Assembly: GCF_014646135.1 (NCBI RefSeq)
Contig: NZ_BMMW01000006.1
Coordinates: 62,001-126,000, forward strand
Origin: Nocardia camponoti
Lineage (GTDB): Bacteria; Actinomycetota; Actinomycetes; Mycobacteriales; Mycobacteriaceae
Length of the DNA: 64,000 bases
Direction: 5' to 3'
Shown piece after piece: positions 63,612 through 64,000 of the stretch (positions are counted from its first letter, which is position 1; each line of letters begins with the position of its first letter). The notes under the pieces were generated by a model that did not search any database, was not told where the DNA came from, and saw nothing but the letters and a program-made list of their open reading frames with translations. The position numbers were made by a program, and so were the translations under genes.

Positions 63612-64000
63612 ATGACGCAGCCCGCATCAGCCGTGCACATTCACCCACCCAAGGTCGAGCTTTTCGACACCGCGGCGATGACCAACACCGACCCCAAGGG
63701 GTTCGTGCGCGAAGTCGAGGTGTATCGGGAAGAGCCGTGGGGGCTGTACATGGGCCGCCATTCCGACCATCCCCACTTCCACTACATCGAGTCGTGGCTG
63801 CTGCCCGACCTGTCGTTGCGGGCGTCGAAGCTCTACTTCAACCCCGGCGTCGAGCGGCTGCAAGACATCTACATCGACATCGGTACCTTCACTCGCGAAA
63901 CGCCAACGCTGTGGCGCGCGGTCGATCATTACCTTGACGTGCTCGAACGCACCGGCCGTGATGTGCGGCTTATCGATATCGACGAGCTGCTCGTCGCGCA
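63612..64000 (+). CDS. DUF402 family protein (partial, 5' end only)
   Basis: The frame from ATG 63612 is open to the window edge (129 residues). It shows the DUF402 pattern VEVYREEPWGLYMGR, HFHYIESWLLPDLSLRA and FNPGVERLQDIYIDIG. DUF402 proteins are FomD-like beta barrels with a phosphatase-like metal site; this one reaches the D-x-D-E-L region (IDIDELL) before the edge. It is divergent from uvrB with an 79-bp gap. Confidence 0.82.
   Translation, partial: MTQPASAVHIHPPKVELFDTAAMTNTDPKGFVREVEVYREEPWGLYMGRHSDHPHFHYIESWLLPDLSLRASKLYFNPGVERLQDIYIDIGTFTRETPTLWRAVDHYLDVLERTGRDVRLIDIDELLVA

Overview
The window is high-GC actinobacterial DNA, most likely from a mycolic-acid-group genus (Mycobacteriales, Nocardia/Rhodococcus-like). 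The signs are ESX (type VII) secretion genes including EspG, a Cvn-type regulatory conservon, a DosRS-like dormancy pair beside an HPF-like gene, a HelR-type RNA-polymerase helicase, and the block infC-rpmI-rplT-trmH with pheS-pheT and uvrA/uvrB. The species cannot be fixed from sequence reading alone. No rRNA, tRNA, CRISPR array, integrase or IS transposase was seen.

Layout. 0-2 kb: tail of an ESX locus (PPE/WXG-like substrate plus its EspG chaperone). 2.1-7.1 kb: unstable zone with an Rpn-family nuclease and a frameshifted partial copy, a divergent AraC regulator/quinone-reductase-like pair, and about 1.8 kb of decayed genes including a dead UvrD-type helicase. 7.1-26.4 kb: defence island. 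A rightward cassette encodes a DUF262 protein, a DUF3696-type ATPase and an unknown protein. A leftward, tightly coupled operon encodes SNF2 helicase, giant adenine-type DNA methyltransferase, 2116-residue DEAD/DEAH-DUF1998 helicase and a UvrD helicase with a RelE-like N-terminus. This operon looks like a DISARM class 1 relative in which separate DrmA/DrmB and DrmC are not present; I consider it the most interesting system here. 26.5-29.8 kb: an ESX-exported toxin locus with two WXG100-type partners, a WXG-like polymorphic toxin and a pentapeptide-repeat putative immunity protein. 29.8-30.6 kb: toxin-antitoxin pair with a shortened toxin. 30.6-34.9 kb: complete conservon (CvnA-D order).

35-64 kb is mostly core: two conserved unknowns, an alpha/beta hydrolase, a degenerate SDR, pheT/pheS, Uma2 nuclease-like gene, MFS/TetR pair, trmH-rplT-rpmI-infC (infC starting at AUC), a DUF1844 gene, two paralogous micropeptide genes, uvrA, the Dos-like cluster, a diguanylate cyclase, HelR, universal stress protein, AraC regulator, VOC protein, uvrB and the start of a DUF402 gene.

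Themes: genome defence and interbacterial conflict on the left half, translation, DNA repair and dormancy/redox signalling on the right half. Intrinsic-terminator hairpins separate several of the units (after espG, pheT, the DUF1844 gene, helR/usp and the 35.3 kb gene).
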